Part shown: in pieces, positions 11,191 through 20,060 of the stretch
How the letters are laid out: the number at the start of each line of letters is the position of its first letter
Position numbering within the stretch: the first letter of the stretch is position 1
NCBI RefSeq assembly: GCF_016615815.1
Contig: NZ_CP067112.1
Coordinates: 2,108,001 to 2,172,000 of the forward strand
DNA length: 64,000 bases
Direction: 5' to 3'
Source of the DNA: Luteimonas sp. MC1572
Lineage (GTDB): Bacteria > Pseudomonadota > Gammaproteobacteria > Xanthomonadales > Xanthomonadaceae
Notes under the pieces: generated by a model
Database searches by the model: none
Told to the model about the DNA's origin: nothing
What the model saw: only the letters and a program-made list of their open reading frames with translations
Program-made: the position numbers and the translations under genes

Positions 11191-12330
11191 CTAACCGGAA
11201 TGCCCGGCGGGGCGGATGACATCGACGTCGACGCGGGCTGACCGCTGCCCGGCAAGCCGCGCCGCCCCCGCGGGATCGCTCGCGTCCATCGCGGCTGCGG
11301 CACCATGGCCTGTCGGGGCCGGGGCATGCGCCGCCGTGACGCCGGGCGGCAGCCCGGAACCGGGCGGCGCGCCTTGCCCAGACCCCGGCGACAGCGCGTT
11401 GAGCGCGTTGTAGGCGGAGAACTGCCCGAGCACGCCGTTGAAGAACACCGCAGCCATCGGCGGTGCGCTCACGATGAGCATGGTCAAGATCAGCCCCATT
11501 CCGCCCTGCTGCATCGCCATCGCGGTCAGACTCTCCTGGCTGGCACCGGTGGTCCAGCCGGCGACCCAGAATGCAATGCCGACCGCGATCACCATGTCGA
11601 GCGCGAGCGTCACCATCACCGTGAGCAGCGCCAGCGAGAACAGGGTGCCGATGCCGTAGTAGAGCCATTTCGTGAACAGCTGCTGCGTTGCGCGGAACAA
11701 CAGGCACAGGATGAAGATCGGCCCCAACCCGACCACCAGCGCGATCGCCACCTTGTTGAGCAGCATGGTTGCCGCCGCCATGATCGCAGGCCCGCCGAGG
11801 CCGACGCCGGTAAACCACAACGCTCGATCCTTTCGCTTGTCAGTCAGCAGGTCATCGCCGGAATCAACCGAATCGATCGCAGCCAACGCCACCTGCATGA
11901 TGGCCAGCGTCCGGTCGATGTCCTCATACGGCCCGCCGTCACGCTCGCCCGTTATTGTTTCGGCGACGACTTCGGTCAGGCCATGCGTGAGCGTGCGGTA
12001 GGTCGACCCCGAGCCGGCGGCAGCCCCGGTGGCAATTGCGATCACCAGCACCGCCTTCAGCGCATCGGTGACCAGCGCCATCATCGGCTCGCGTGACTGA
12101 CCGGTGGCGATCCGGTAGCCATGCACCAGTATCCAGAGCGTCAAAAGGCTCAGCGCTGCGGTGCCCACCACACGCAGCACGCGTCCCAACAGGTTGCCTG
12201 CGAATTCACTGATCTCGTCGTCGAGGAAGCTGCTGATCTCATGGAAGAAGATCATGTTGGGGAGACCGGCCTGGACCTGCATCCAGTCGATCCCTCCCAT
12301 GACGAAGCGCAGCGTGTCTTCCATGGCCAT
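11191..12330 (-). CDS. virB6: T4SS inner-membrane protein VirB6
   Basis: 379 residues. Polytopic inner-membrane core of the type IV secretion channel. At least five hydrophobic segments are visible (around residues 50-68, 90-110, 175-205, 225-270 and 280-300), with the TrbL/VirB6 central region DRALWFTGVGLGGPAIMAAATMLLNKVAIALVVGLGPIFILCLLF. The C-terminal tail after residue ~320 is Pro/Gly/Ala-rich and hydrophilic. Last gene of the virB cluster, 15 bp after virB5. No gene for coupling protein follows; the next gene on this strand is thrS with its own leader. Confidence 0.85.
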   Translation of the reverse strand: MAMEDTLRFVMGGIDWMQVQAGLPNMIFFHEISSFLDDEISEFAGNLLGRVLRVVGTAALSLLTLWILVHGYRIATGQSREPMMALVTDALKAVLVIAIATGAAAGSGSTYRTLTHGLTEVVAETITGERDGGPYEDIDRTLAIMQVALAAIDSVDSGDDLLTDKRKDRALWFTGVGLGGPAIMAAATMLLNKVAIALVVGLGPIFILCLLFRATQQLFTKWLYYGIGTLFSLALLTVMVTLALDMVIAVGIAFWVAGWTTGASQESLTAMAMQQGGMGLILTMLIVSAPPMAAVFFNGVLGQFSAYNALNALSPGSGQGAPPGSGLPPGVTAAHAPAPTGHGAAAAMDASDPAGAARLAGQRSARVDVDVIRPAGHSG

Positions 12331-12345
12331 TGTTGTCGTACCTGC

Positions 12346-13092
12346 TCAGCGCTCGCGCAGGCGCGCTGCGCGCAAGGCGACCTTGAGCGCAGCGCCCTGG
12401 ATGAGCTCATCGGTGCCCGGGTTCCTGAAGCTCTTGTTGGCCGCCCGCACCTGGTCGGCCTGCAACGTCCGCAGGGTTGCGTCATACGCACCCAGCAACG
12501 TCTCGGCGTTCTGTACGTCGTTCTGCAGCTGCCCCTGGATGGCAAGGATGCGGTTCGTATTGGACGCCAGCTTGCCCTGCTCGTCCGCGCCGATGCCCGC
12601 GCGCTCCGCATAGGTGGCACGCAGCTCCCCGTCGCGTGCCTCGACATCTTCGAGCATCGCCACCATTGCGTTGAACCTGCGGTTCTCGGTGTTGACGATC
12701 GCGCTGCAATACATGTGCTGCTCGACGCCAGAGGGATTGTTGCGCGGCTCGCTGCCGCAGCGGTCGGCCAGACCATCGTCCAGCCCGCGCTGGGCGAACT
12801 GTTCGCGATGCCCGGGGTTGCCTTGGTAGGCTGCGCCGGCCACAAGCGCCTGCTGGTACTGCTTGTCCAGCGTGCTCAACTGGTCGATCTGGCTCTGGTA
12901 GTCCTGCCACATCTGCTGGTACTGCGCGATCCAGCCGAGGATGGTCTTGATGGTATGCGGCACATCGAATACCGCGACCTGAGCGTTTGCCGGGCCTGCG
13001 GCTAGCACGCCCGCCATCAGCAGGCCTGCTGCCCACCGCACGGGCCTCACCGCAGCCCCGTTTCCACGCCTGCCGACTTCCTTGTCGTCCAT
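12346..13092 (-). CDS. virB5: T4SS pilus-associated protein VirB5
   Basis: 248 residues. Secreted minor pilin/adhesin subunit. Signal peptide with basic n-region and hydrophobic core (WAAGLLMAGVLAAGPANAQ), then a helical coiled-coil body (IKTILGWIAQYQQMWQDYQSQIDQL) as in VirB5/TrbJ. The ATG at 13092 is chosen because AAGGAG sits six bases upstream; an in-frame ATG at 13116 lacks one. 38 bp after virB4. Confidence 0.8.
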   Translation of the reverse strand: MDDKEVGRRGNGAAVRPVRWAAGLLMAGVLAAGPANAQVAVFDVPHTIKTILGWIAQYQQMWQDYQSQIDQLSTLDKQYQQALVAGAAYQGNPGHREQFAQRGLDDGLADRCGSEPRNNPSGVEQHMYCSAIVNTENRRFNAMVAMLEDVEARDGELRATYAERAGIGADEQGKLASNTNRILAIQGQLQNDVQNAETLLGAYDATLRTLQADQVRAANKSFRNPGTDELIQGAALKVALRAARLRER

Positions 13093-13130
13093 GTCCAGCT
13101 CCTTGGGTTGATACATGTGTCCAATGTGAA

Positions 13131-15602
13131 TCAGGGCACCACCAATACGCCCTGACTGCCTCGAGACATGGCGCGCACACCTTCGCGTCCGGTTCCGCGC
13201 CTCTCAGCCTGGAACGCGCTGAGCCATTGCCCGGGGTGAAGAGCGTCAGTCGCGACGCCTTCGGCGTGAGCACGTTCGGCCAGCACCCGGTGCATCACTT
13301 CGATGTTGTCGGTCGATGCCGAAATCACCGCAAGCGCATCGTCGAGACCATTGAGATCCAGACGGCAGACGCTTGAAGCGTGCCCTTGCTTGACCAGGAA
13401 GCACCTCGATCGTTCGTCGAGCGACAGCACCACCCGGAACTCGGCTTCGGTCAGCTTCAGGCCATCGACGTAATCGGAGCGCTTGGCGTTCGGGTTGGGC
13501 AGCAGGATCAGGGTCGCCGTCTGTTCGACAAGCGCGGCAGCAATGTCGCTGGACAGCGCATCTTCCGGGCTCTGAGTCGCAAAGATCCCCAGGCCATTCT
13601 GCTTGCGGATGGTCTTCTGCTTGTTGCGCGCGAAATCCTTGAGCGCGCCGCCACCGTCGAGGATCTTCCAGAACTCGTCCATCACATAGATCAGCCGGCG
13701 TCCGTCGATCAGCCCCTCGAGGCGGTGCAGCAGGTAGCGCACCACCGGCACCCTCACCTCGGGGTTGTCGACGACATCCGTGTAATCGAACCCGATGATG
13801 TTGGCGCGTGAGAGATCGACGGTATCGACCGGATTGTCGAACACCCAGCCCAGGCTGTGGCCGGCGGTCCACTTCCGCAAGCGCGCGTAGAGGCCGTCAT
13901 CCCCCATATTGGGCAGGCTCTTCTGGAAGTTGGTCATGCTTCGCAGCGCCGGCGGCGTGTCAAGAATGCCCTCCACCGCGCGATGGATGTCCTCGTCCTC
14001 GCGCGCGGTGTACGAGGGCTTGCCGGCGAGGATCCTGGCCAGTTCGGCGAGGAACTGCACGTTTCCTTCCGTGCGCTCGCATTGGAACGGATTGAACCCG
14101 GTGGCGCGGCCGTTCTCCAGCGCCAGGTAGTTTCCGCCACATGCCCGCACGAAGATCTCGGAGCCACGATCCTTGTCGAAGAAGAAGATCGTCGGCGACG
14201 GATCCAGCTTCTGCACTTGGCTGAGCAGGAAGTTGACGAGCGCGGTCTTCCCCGTCCCGGACTTGCCGATGATCATGGTGTTTCCGAGGGCTTTCTCGCC
14301 GCGCGAATCCTCACCGCCATGGGTGGCGTGGAAGTTGAAGAAGTACGGCTGGCCGTTGGTCGCCTGCAGGGTGGTCACGCACTCGCCCCACGGGTTCCTG
14401 GACTGCTTTCCGCTGGCGAAGTTGTGCAGGGGCGAAAGGCCGAGGAAATTCAGCGAGCTGACGTTGGCGAGTCGTGTGCGATATCGCCAGTTGCCGGGCA
14501 GCTGCGCATAGAACGCCGACGCTATTGCCAGGTCTTCCTTGGCCGAAACGAATCCCGCATTCGAAAGTTCCGCGCGCGCGGCAGCGATGTTGTGCGAGAG
14601 CGCTTCCTGGCTGGCGGCGTGCAAGGCAAGCGAGAAGTGGAACTCGCCCAGGACGAAGTTGCCGGAAGCCAGCTGGTCCATCGCATGGTCGAGCTCGGCG
14701 ATCTGGCTGACCGCCTTGTCCCCGGAAGACACCATCATGCCTTTGGTGCGATCGAGCACGCGAAGCGCATCCTGACGTCCCATCGGGCTGAACGACTGCG
14801 TCATGACGTACTCGAAGTCGAGGTACTTCAAGCCATTGAGGATCCCGGGCCAGGTGGCCTCGGAATACTCCTTGATGTTGAGGATGGCCCCGTAATCATG
14901 GCGCCCGCACGGGGTGGCCACCACGAAGTCGCCTGTCCTGGCCGAGAACGTGTGGCGGCTCACCGGCAGGTAGTCGCCTATCGGCGCGGCGAGTACCGGC
15001 ACCGGCTCGTCAAGCCGGTTGACGATGTAGCCGTAAAGCTCAAGAACCTCGGAGAACAGCACGCCGTTCCCCGCTTCGTACATGCCCAGGCGTCGCGGCG
15101 CGTAGTCCACCAGCACCGCCTCGACATTGCCTGCCAGCTCCTGCAGCCGCGCCACGGCCTGCTCCTGCTCCGCCCGTAGTCGACCCAGGTCCGAGCTGCG
15201 CTCCGACATCCGCCGACCAGTGACCAGCGGCCTATACAGCATGCTGAGGTACAACTCGTTCTGCATCGCGTCCTGTTCGGACAGCCTCGCGAAGTAGGCG
15301 TCGGACAAGTCCTGGTTGAATGCCTGCGCGAATCGCCCGCCGCCCTTGATCGCACGCTTGCGGCGGATGTCGTGTGCCCAGAAGGCGACATTGCTGAAAT
15401 CCGGCGCGCGCAGCGACTGCAACAGCCGATTGAACGTGGCATGGCGATGCTCCAGGTCCCACGCCTCGCGGCCGACGAACGGCAGGCCAGCAAGGCGCCA
15501 CGCCACCAGAAAGTCGCCGCCTGTGGTCTTCACCACCGTGGGCGACACGTGCGACGAGAGGGGAACAAAGTCGCCCACCGCCGCATCCGCCACGGCGTTC
15601 AT
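13131..15602 (-). CDS. virB4: T4SS ATPase VirB4
   Basis: 823 residues, usual VirB4 length. Hexameric ATPase at the base of the channel, needed for pilus assembly and substrate transfer. Walker A GKSGTGKT at residues ~445-452, Walker B LIYVMDEFWKIL near 637, followed by the RKQNGLGIFATQSPEDAL arginine/motif C region. The start at 15602 overlaps the virB3 stop by 4 bp (ATGA); the open frame extending farther upstream lies inside virB3 and is not counted. All ATPase motifs look intact. Confidence 0.95.
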   Translation of the reverse strand: MNAVADAAVGDFVPLSSHVSPTVVKTTGGDFLVAWRLAGLPFVGREAWDLEHRHATFNRLLQSLRAPDFSNVAFWAHDIRRKRAIKGGGRFAQAFNQDLSDAYFARLSEQDAMQNELYLSMLYRPLVTGRRMSERSSDLGRLRAEQEQAVARLQELAGNVEAVLVDYAPRRLGMYEAGNGVLFSEVLELYGYIVNRLDEPVPVLAAPIGDYLPVSRHTFSARTGDFVVATPCGRHDYGAILNIKEYSEATWPGILNGLKYLDFEYVMTQSFSPMGRQDALRVLDRTKGMMVSSGDKAVSQIAELDHAMDQLASGNFVLGEFHFSLALHAASQEALSHNIAAARAELSNAGFVSAKEDLAIASAFYAQLPGNWRYRTRLANVSSLNFLGLSPLHNFASGKQSRNPWGECVTTLQATNGQPYFFNFHATHGGEDSRGEKALGNTMIIGKSGTGKTALVNFLLSQVQKLDPSPTIFFFDKDRGSEIFVRACGGNYLALENGRATGFNPFQCERTEGNVQFLAELARILAGKPSYTAREDEDIHRAVEGILDTPPALRSMTNFQKSLPNMGDDGLYARLRKWTAGHSLGWVFDNPVDTVDLSRANIIGFDYTDVVDNPEVRVPVVRYLLHRLEGLIDGRRLIYVMDEFWKILDGGGALKDFARNKQKTIRKQNGLGIFATQSPEDALSSDIAAALVEQTATLILLPNPNAKRSDYVDGLKLTEAEFRVVLSLDERSRCFLVKQGHASSVCRLDLNGLDDALAVISASTDNIEVMHRVLAERAHAEGVATDALHPGQWLSAFQAERRGTGREGVRAMSRGSQGVLVVP

Positions 15603-15904
15603 CCGGACGCTCCGCGCGAACGATATCTGTTCGGCGCAAACGACCACGCGCCGTCGCGAAGTCCAAGGTTGCGCACGCTGGTGCGCATGCGCCAGCGCAG
15701 CCCCAGCATGCGGAACACCATCTCGTCGCGGCGCGCCATCTGCCGCATCGCGAACACCACCACCGGCAGCGTGACGAGAAGAAGCAGGTTCACGTACACC
15801 GCAAGCAGCAGGCATGCCCCGGCGCCGATGAAGAACGGCACGTATGGGACGCCCAGGAACATGGCGGGGCGGGTGCAACCGCGGAAGAGCACGTCCCTAC
15901 GCAT
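15599..15904 (-). CDS. virB3: T4SS protein VirB3
   Basis: 101 residues. Small inner-membrane subunit that works with VirB4. RDVLFRGCTRPAMFLGVPYVPFF then a long hydrophobic pair around residues 20-50, followed by a cytoplasmic RQMARRDEMVFRMLGLRWRMR segment, the standard VirB3 layout. Overlaps virB2 by 8 bp and virB4 by 4 bp. Confidence 0.92.
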   Translation of the reverse strand: MRRDVLFRGCTRPAMFLGVPYVPFFIGAGACLLLAVYVNLLLLVTLPVVVFAMRQMARRDEMVFRMLGLRWRMRTSVRNLGLRDGAWSFAPNRYRSRGASG

Positions 15905-16283
15905 GCGACACCGGCAGCACCGCCCCGAGCATCGCCGTGCATTCGCCGGCCTCCGGGCCGAGCAGCATCCTCGCGATCTGCGCAGCCGCGCCGATCAGCA
16001 GCCCGCCGATCAGGATCGGCGCGACGTCGGCGATGCGCTTGTGCGCGAACGCGATCTGATAGCCGGCGAAGATGATGGCGATCGTCACTACAGCGATCGA
16101 TGCCATATTGAGAAGGCCGTTGACGTTCTCGAAGAAGCCGCAGACCTTGGTGTCCGCTCCCCCAAAGCCCTGCGCAAGTGCCAGGTACGGCGCCGACGCC
16201 AGCACCGCGATCGTGGTGATGGAAACGTGACGGCGCATGCCGAAGTAATGTTGGTGTCCCCTGCCTTCCTTGCGTGCGTTCAT
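15897..16283 (-). CDS. virB2: T4SS major pilin VirB2
   Basis: 128 residues. Signal region (HVSITTIAVLASAPYLALAQG, cleavage expected near residue 38), then two hydrophobic helices (MASIAVVTIAIIFAGYQIAF and ILIGGLLIGAAAQIARMLL) separated by a short basic loop, as in VirB2/TrbC pilins. The ATG at 16283 has AGGGA upstream; the much longer open frame upstream overlaps virB1 and is rejected. A second ATG 15 codons in would still keep the signal peptide. Confidence 0.85.
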   Translation of the reverse strand: MNARKEGRGHQHYFGMRRHVSITTIAVLASAPYLALAQGFGGADTKVCGFFENVNGLLNMASIAVVTIAIIFAGYQIAFAHKRIADVAPILIGGLLIGAAAQIARMLLGPEAGECTAMLGAVLPVSHA

Positions 16284-16335
16284 GATGCATCCCTGCGTTG
16301 GTGATGGATTCCCGCCATCCCGGCGGGAGTGATTT

Positions 16336-17151
16336 TCAGAACACGAATGCGGTGTCGCGCTCCGCTGCTGGTGCCGCGTCATCCCGGGTTTCGTTGCCGC
16401 GTCCAGTCGCGGTGGTGCTGACCGTCGGGACGAATGGTTCGGTTTCCGTGTGGTGGAGGGCGGTCTGTACAGCCGGCGCCAGCGTCGGCGTTGTCTGTGC
16501 GGTCGCAACCGGCTGCGGCCCTGCGCCATGCACGTCCAGGGCGGGAACTCCTCTCCGACCGACCAGGCTTCCACTGCCTCCATCAGCGCGCTGGTCGCGT
16601 CTTGCCTTCCACTGTCGCGCAGGCGCTCCAGCCCGGGCGATCGCGACCGCGTCGACGTTGCCGTCTCCGCGCGCGATCGAGGCACGGATCTTCTGCACGT
16701 AACCGTCGCGAAAGCCGGTGCTGAAGTTTCCGGAGTAGTAGCAGCTGAACGCCTTGTCCCAGTCGCCACCGGCACGCATATGGCAGTCGGCGAGGATACG
16801 GGAGCCGGCGGCCAGGTTCGGGCAAGGGTCGAATGCAAGCTCGTAATTGCCAAGCCCCTGCTTCACCAGGTTATGGAGATTCACTTGCGCCAGCCCGAGC
16901 GAGAAATTGAAGCCGTCGCGTTCCAGCTGCCTTGCAGTCGCGACAGCCTCGGCCAGGTTGCGCGGCTGTCGTGCCAGGCGCGTACCGACCACGCCGATGG
17001 CGTAGGGGTTGTAGGACGACTCCACCCGCACGATGTGATGCATGACCTCGGCCGGCACGGCAAGATCCTGGCACGCAAGCGCTTCGATCCCCGGAATCAG
17101 ATTCGCCCCCTGGTGACGCGCGCATCGGCTCGAAATCGATACCCGTGACAT
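16336..17151 (-). CDS. virB1: T4SS lytic transglycosylase VirB1
   Basis: 271 residues. Periplasmic muramidase that opens peptidoglycan for channel assembly. SLT-like fold: catalytic Glu at residue 44 in VRVESSYNPYAIGVVG, then FNFSLGLAQVNLHNL and the CYYSGNFSTGFRDGYVQKI motif near 135. The C-terminal ~100 residues are low-complexity. No clear signal peptide is visible from the ATG at 17151, and this start lies inside the virB11 reading frame, giving a 281-bp overlap; a later non-ATG start just before NLIPGIEALACQDLAV is possible. Confidence 0.85.
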   Translation of the reverse strand: MSRVSISSRCARHQGANLIPGIEALACQDLAVPAEVMHHIVRVESSYNPYAIGVVGTRLARQPRNLAEAVATARQLERDGFNFSLGLAQVNLHNLVKQGLGNYELAFDPCPNLAAGSRILADCHMRAGGDWDKAFSCYYSGNFSTGFRDGYVQKIRASIARGDGNVDAVAIARAGAPARQWKARRDQRADGGSGSLVGRRGVPALDVHGAGPQPVATAQTTPTLAPAVQTALHHTETEPFVPTVSTTATGRGNETRDDAAPAAERDTAFVF

Positions 17152-18166
17152 GCCGCCGCCCGCCGCGCGCGCTGATGTGGACGAGGATGTCGATGGTCGA
17201 CATCAGCAGGCGCCGGATGGTGGCGAACTCCAGCCCCGCCCCCTCGGGCGAGCCTTTGACCATGAGTGCGAGCTGGTCCCAGGCCTGCGCCGTGCTCCCG
17301 GCGTGGCAGCTGGTAATGGAGCCGGGATGTCCGGACGCGCAGTTGCGTATGAAGTAGAAGGCTTCGTCGCCACGCAGCTCCGCAAGGATGATCCGGTCGG
17401 GCTTCATACGCAGGCAGGCTTCCATGCAGCCTTTGGCGGTGACGTTGGCCGTGCCTTGCCCGCCCTTGGAATACAACAGGTGGACGACGTTCGGCTGACT
17501 GATGAACAGCTCCCGGGCATCCTCGATGGTGACCAGGCGCTCGTCCGCGTCGATGTGTTCGACCAGGGATTTCATGAACGTGGTCTTGCCACTCCCGGTG
17601 GCGCCCGCAACCACGATGTTCTTGCGCTGCTGGACGGCGCACCGGAAGAAATCGATGTAGCGACCCGCGGCGCGCAGCGACAGAAGCTCGCGGTCGCCGG
17701 CGTCGAGGGCGTCCGCGGCCGGCTGCACCGCGTCGAAGAACCCGTCCGCCTCGTACGCGTCCAGGCTGCGTGCCTGCCGCGACGGGAGGCGGATGGTGAT
17801 CGACACCTTGCCGGCGTCACAAGCCGGCGGCACCACGAACTGCGCTCGCTGGCCGGTCGGGAACGTCAGCGAGACCACGGGATCGGCATCCGTGATGCGC
17901 TGGCCGGTATCACTTTCGTTGACCACCGCGGTGCAGAACTGGCGGGCGCGCTCGAACGTGAGCCCCGGGACTTCGACGCGCTGCCAAGCGCCACGCGCCT
18001 CGAGCCAGACCTCTCCCGGGCGGTTGATGCAGATCTCGGTGACGTCGGGCGACGCCATGTACCCGAGAATTCCCAGCACCTCGTACTGGTAGTCGAGGAA
18101 GCCACTGCGCGGCCCGCCACGCACGCAATCGCGCTGCGCACCAAGCGATGAGCTGCCGTCGGCCAT
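16871..18166 (-). CDS. virB11: T4SS ATPase VirB11, with run-on C-terminus
   Basis: Traffic ATPase that cooperates with VirB4. N-domain, then Walker A GATGSGKT near residues 186-193, Asp box (RLVTIEDARELF), Walker B-type RPDRIILAELRGDEAF and His box (SGHPGSITSCHAGS). Family homology ends at GRRHVTGIDFEP near residue 345, the normal length, but no stop occurs there and the frame continues ~85 residues through the first part of virB1. One added base in the C5 run at 17106-17110 would place a TGA at 17097-17099. Start taken as the ATG overlapping the virB10 stop (TGATG); a GTG one codon earlier is equally possible. Confidence 0.88.
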   Translation of the reverse strand: MADGSSSLGAQRDCVRGGPRSGFLDYQYEVLGILGYMASPDVTEICINRPGEVWLEARGAWQRVEVPGLTFERARQFCTAVVNESDTGQRITDADPVVSLTFPTGQRAQFVVPPACDAGKVSITIRLPSRQARSLDAYEADGFFDAVQPAADALDAGDRELLSLRAAGRYIDFFRCAVQQRKNIVVAGATGSGKTTFMKSLVEHIDADERLVTIEDARELFISQPNVVHLLYSKGGQGTANVTAKGCMEACLRMKPDRIILAELRGDEAFYFIRNCASGHPGSITSCHAGSTAQAWDQLALMVKGSPEGAGLEFATIRRLLMSTIDILVHISARGGRRHVTGIDFEPMRASPGGESDSGDRSACVPGSCRAGRGHASHRAGGVVLQPLRHRRGRYAPGTTAAQPGRGCRDCKAAGTRRLQFLARAGASESP

Positions 18167-19308
18167 CACAGCTGCGCCACCACGGCGGAGAAGTCGACAT
18201 CACGGGCCACATAGACGTTGACCACCGTGCCGTGCTGGATGGTCACCGTCGGCGGCCTGCGGCTGTCGAGTGCCTGGTTTGCGAGCCGCTCCATGGTGCG
18301 CCCGGTCGCGCTCTCGTACGGAGACTGCACGACCACGCCAGCTGGACCGATGGTGGACGATGACGGTCCCTCTTCGGCGGCCGCGTACTTGAACGCATCG
18401 CTCAACAGGCTGATCAACAACGCCGATGCGACCCGGCTGCCCCAATGCGCGCTGTAGTGACCCGGATGCCCGGCTCCGCCAAGATTGTCCACCCCGGGGC
18501 TCGACATCGCGACATCAAGCCCGCTGGGCGTGGTGATCCGGTCCCAGACCACCGCCACGCGTGGGCCCGTCGGCTCCATGTCGTAACGTCCCAGCACCTT
18601 CGAACCGCGCGGCAGCAATAGTTGCCGGCCGTTGATCGAATACACGGGCTCGGTCACCACGCATGAGGTGAACCCGGATATGTCGGTGATGATGCGCGTC
18701 TCGAGCACGCAGCGGATGTAGGTGCCGCGGACCAGGAGCGCGTCGGGCCGGGCGATGTATCGGGCACGGGTCGTGGACGTGGAATCGGGTTCGACATGAG
18801 CGGGCTCCGCAGTCGGGAGGCCCGCGAGCATGGCCTGCATGTACGCGTCCGGGCCCTTCGGCACCGCGTCACCTTCGCCGGACTGCATCCGCCTTTCGCG
18901 CAGTGACGGACCGTCGGGGCGCGCGGGAATCGCGAAGCTGGGCAATGCCGTCGGCCGCTGCTCTATCGGAACAGGCAGCACTGGAATGGGAACGGCCGGC
19001 ATTGTCGGCATTGCCACGGTTGCTCGCTCGCGTGATGGATCAGTTCTCGGCAATTCGGGGATGACAAGCGCCTGCTCACGCGGCTCGGCGGGCACGTCTC
19101 CTTCGCCACCGATCGCGCGCAGCATCCACACGATCGCAAGCACGAGCAGCAGTACGATGCCTGCGAGGAATCCCAGCGCCTTGCGATTGAGGCGCCGGAG
19201 GTCCTCGGTTCGCAGCACCGGGGCCGCCGAGTCGAGGTCCGGCCCCGCCTGGCGCGCCGCATAGTGGCCTGATCGTCCGTCGGCAGGGGAAAAATCACGC
19301 TCGCTCAT
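18166..19308 (-). CDS. virB10: T4SS core-complex protein VirB10
   Basis: 380 residues. Spans both membranes: cytoplasmic N-terminus, one inner-membrane helix (LGFLAGIVLLLVLAIVWML, ~47-65), Pro-rich periplasmic linker (~75-130), and the C-terminal outer-membrane-inserting barrel domain with RGTYIRCVLETRIITDISG and RQLLLPRGSKVLGRY motifs, including the antenna-type hydrophobic stretch around 310. Overlaps virB9 by 4 bp. Confidence 0.94.
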   Translation of the reverse strand: MSERDFSPADGRSGHYAARQAGPDLDSAAPVLRTEDLRRLNRKALGFLAGIVLLLVLAIVWMLRAIGGEGDVPAEPREQALVIPELPRTDPSRERATVAMPTMPAVPIPVLPVPIEQRPTALPSFAIPARPDGPSLRERRMQSGEGDAVPKGPDAYMQAMLAGLPTAEPAHVEPDSTSTTRARYIARPDALLVRGTYIRCVLETRIITDISGFTSCVVTEPVYSINGRQLLLPRGSKVLGRYDMEPTGPRVAVVWDRITTPSGLDVAMSSPGVDNLGGAGHPGHYSAHWGSRVASALLISLLSDAFKYAAAEEGPSSSTIGPAGVVVQSPYESATGRTMERLANQALDSRRPPTVTIQHGTVVNVYVARDVDFSAVVAQL

Positions 19309-20060
19309 CGCGGGTTCCTCCTCAGGCCGACGATACTGCGCCCGTGGCGGACCACGAGATATGGATAGGTGCCGTGCACCACCACCGTGCTGCCGTCGAC
19401 TGTGGTGTTGACGACGAAGTCCTCACCATCCTCGCGCTCGCGTCCGAACACCACCGGAAAACTGCCGGTCGGCAACCTGGCCTGATCACCCATCTGCAGG
19501 TAGGTGAAGCTGCCATCGTCGTAGACATTGGCGGGCACCAGCCAAGCCTGGCCTCGCCGCACGGCATAGTCGTAGTCGAAGTTGTACTCACGCCCCTTGT
19601 CGAGCGCGACGCTCAAGCCCTGGGTAGGTGATTCCTCGATCGGCGCCTTGAAGCTGGCGTCCGCCGGATAGCGGAACGCGATCTTGTACTGCACGCCAGC
19701 ACGGCGCGCCTGCTCCAGCGATGTCCAGTCGCTTGCAACGACTTTCAGCTCGAAGATGTATGCATGCGACTTCGTGCGCACCAGCATGTTGGTGTCGACG
19801 TCGACATCGCGTGGCCGCAGATAGAACACGTTGCCGCGCCGGGTCAGGTCCCAGCCGCTGCTGAAGCCGGTGCTGTAATCGAGGATTTCCTCGGCAGGAT
19901 CGAGCTCGATCTGGGTGGCGATTCCGAGCGCGGCGCGAACCGCGTAGACCTGATCTGGCTGGTACTCGTAGACGTCGACATGCTGCGCGCGCGCGGGCGG
20001 CCCCGTGAGCAAGCCGTACAGCAGCATGCCGCCCATGGTCATGGACAGGGTCCTGGTCAT
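19305..20060 (-). CDS. virB9: T4SS core-complex protein VirB9
   Basis: 251 residues. Signal peptide MTRTLSMTMGGMLLYGLLTG ending near ARA, N-terminal beta domain (WDLTRRGNVFYLRPRD, TNMLVRTKSHAYIFEL), and the C-terminal domain that binds VirB7 and VirB10 (VNTTVDGSTVVVHGTYPYLVVRHG). Overlaps virB8 by 4 bp (ATGA). Confidence 0.94.
   Translation of the reverse strand: MTRTLSMTMGGMLLYGLLTGPPARAQHVDVYEYQPDQVYAVRAALGIATQIELDPAEEILDYSTGFSSGWDLTRRGNVFYLRPRDVDVDTNMLVRTKSHAYIFELKVVASDWTSLEQARRAGVQYKIAFRYPADASFKAPIEESPTQGLSVALDKGREYNFDYDYAVRRGQAWLVPANVYDDGSFTYLQMGDQARLPTGSFPVVFGREREDGEDFVVNTTVDGSTVVVHGTYPYLVVRHGRSIVGLRRNPR

Noticed and set aside
13131..15878. VirB4 extended to 915 residues
   Set aside because: The extra N-terminal 92 residues lie inside virB3; the ATG at 15602 with an ATGA overlap gives the family length.
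15897..16853. VirB2 extended to 318 residues
   Set aside because: The extension lies in virB1, and the pilin signal peptide starts only after ATG 16283.
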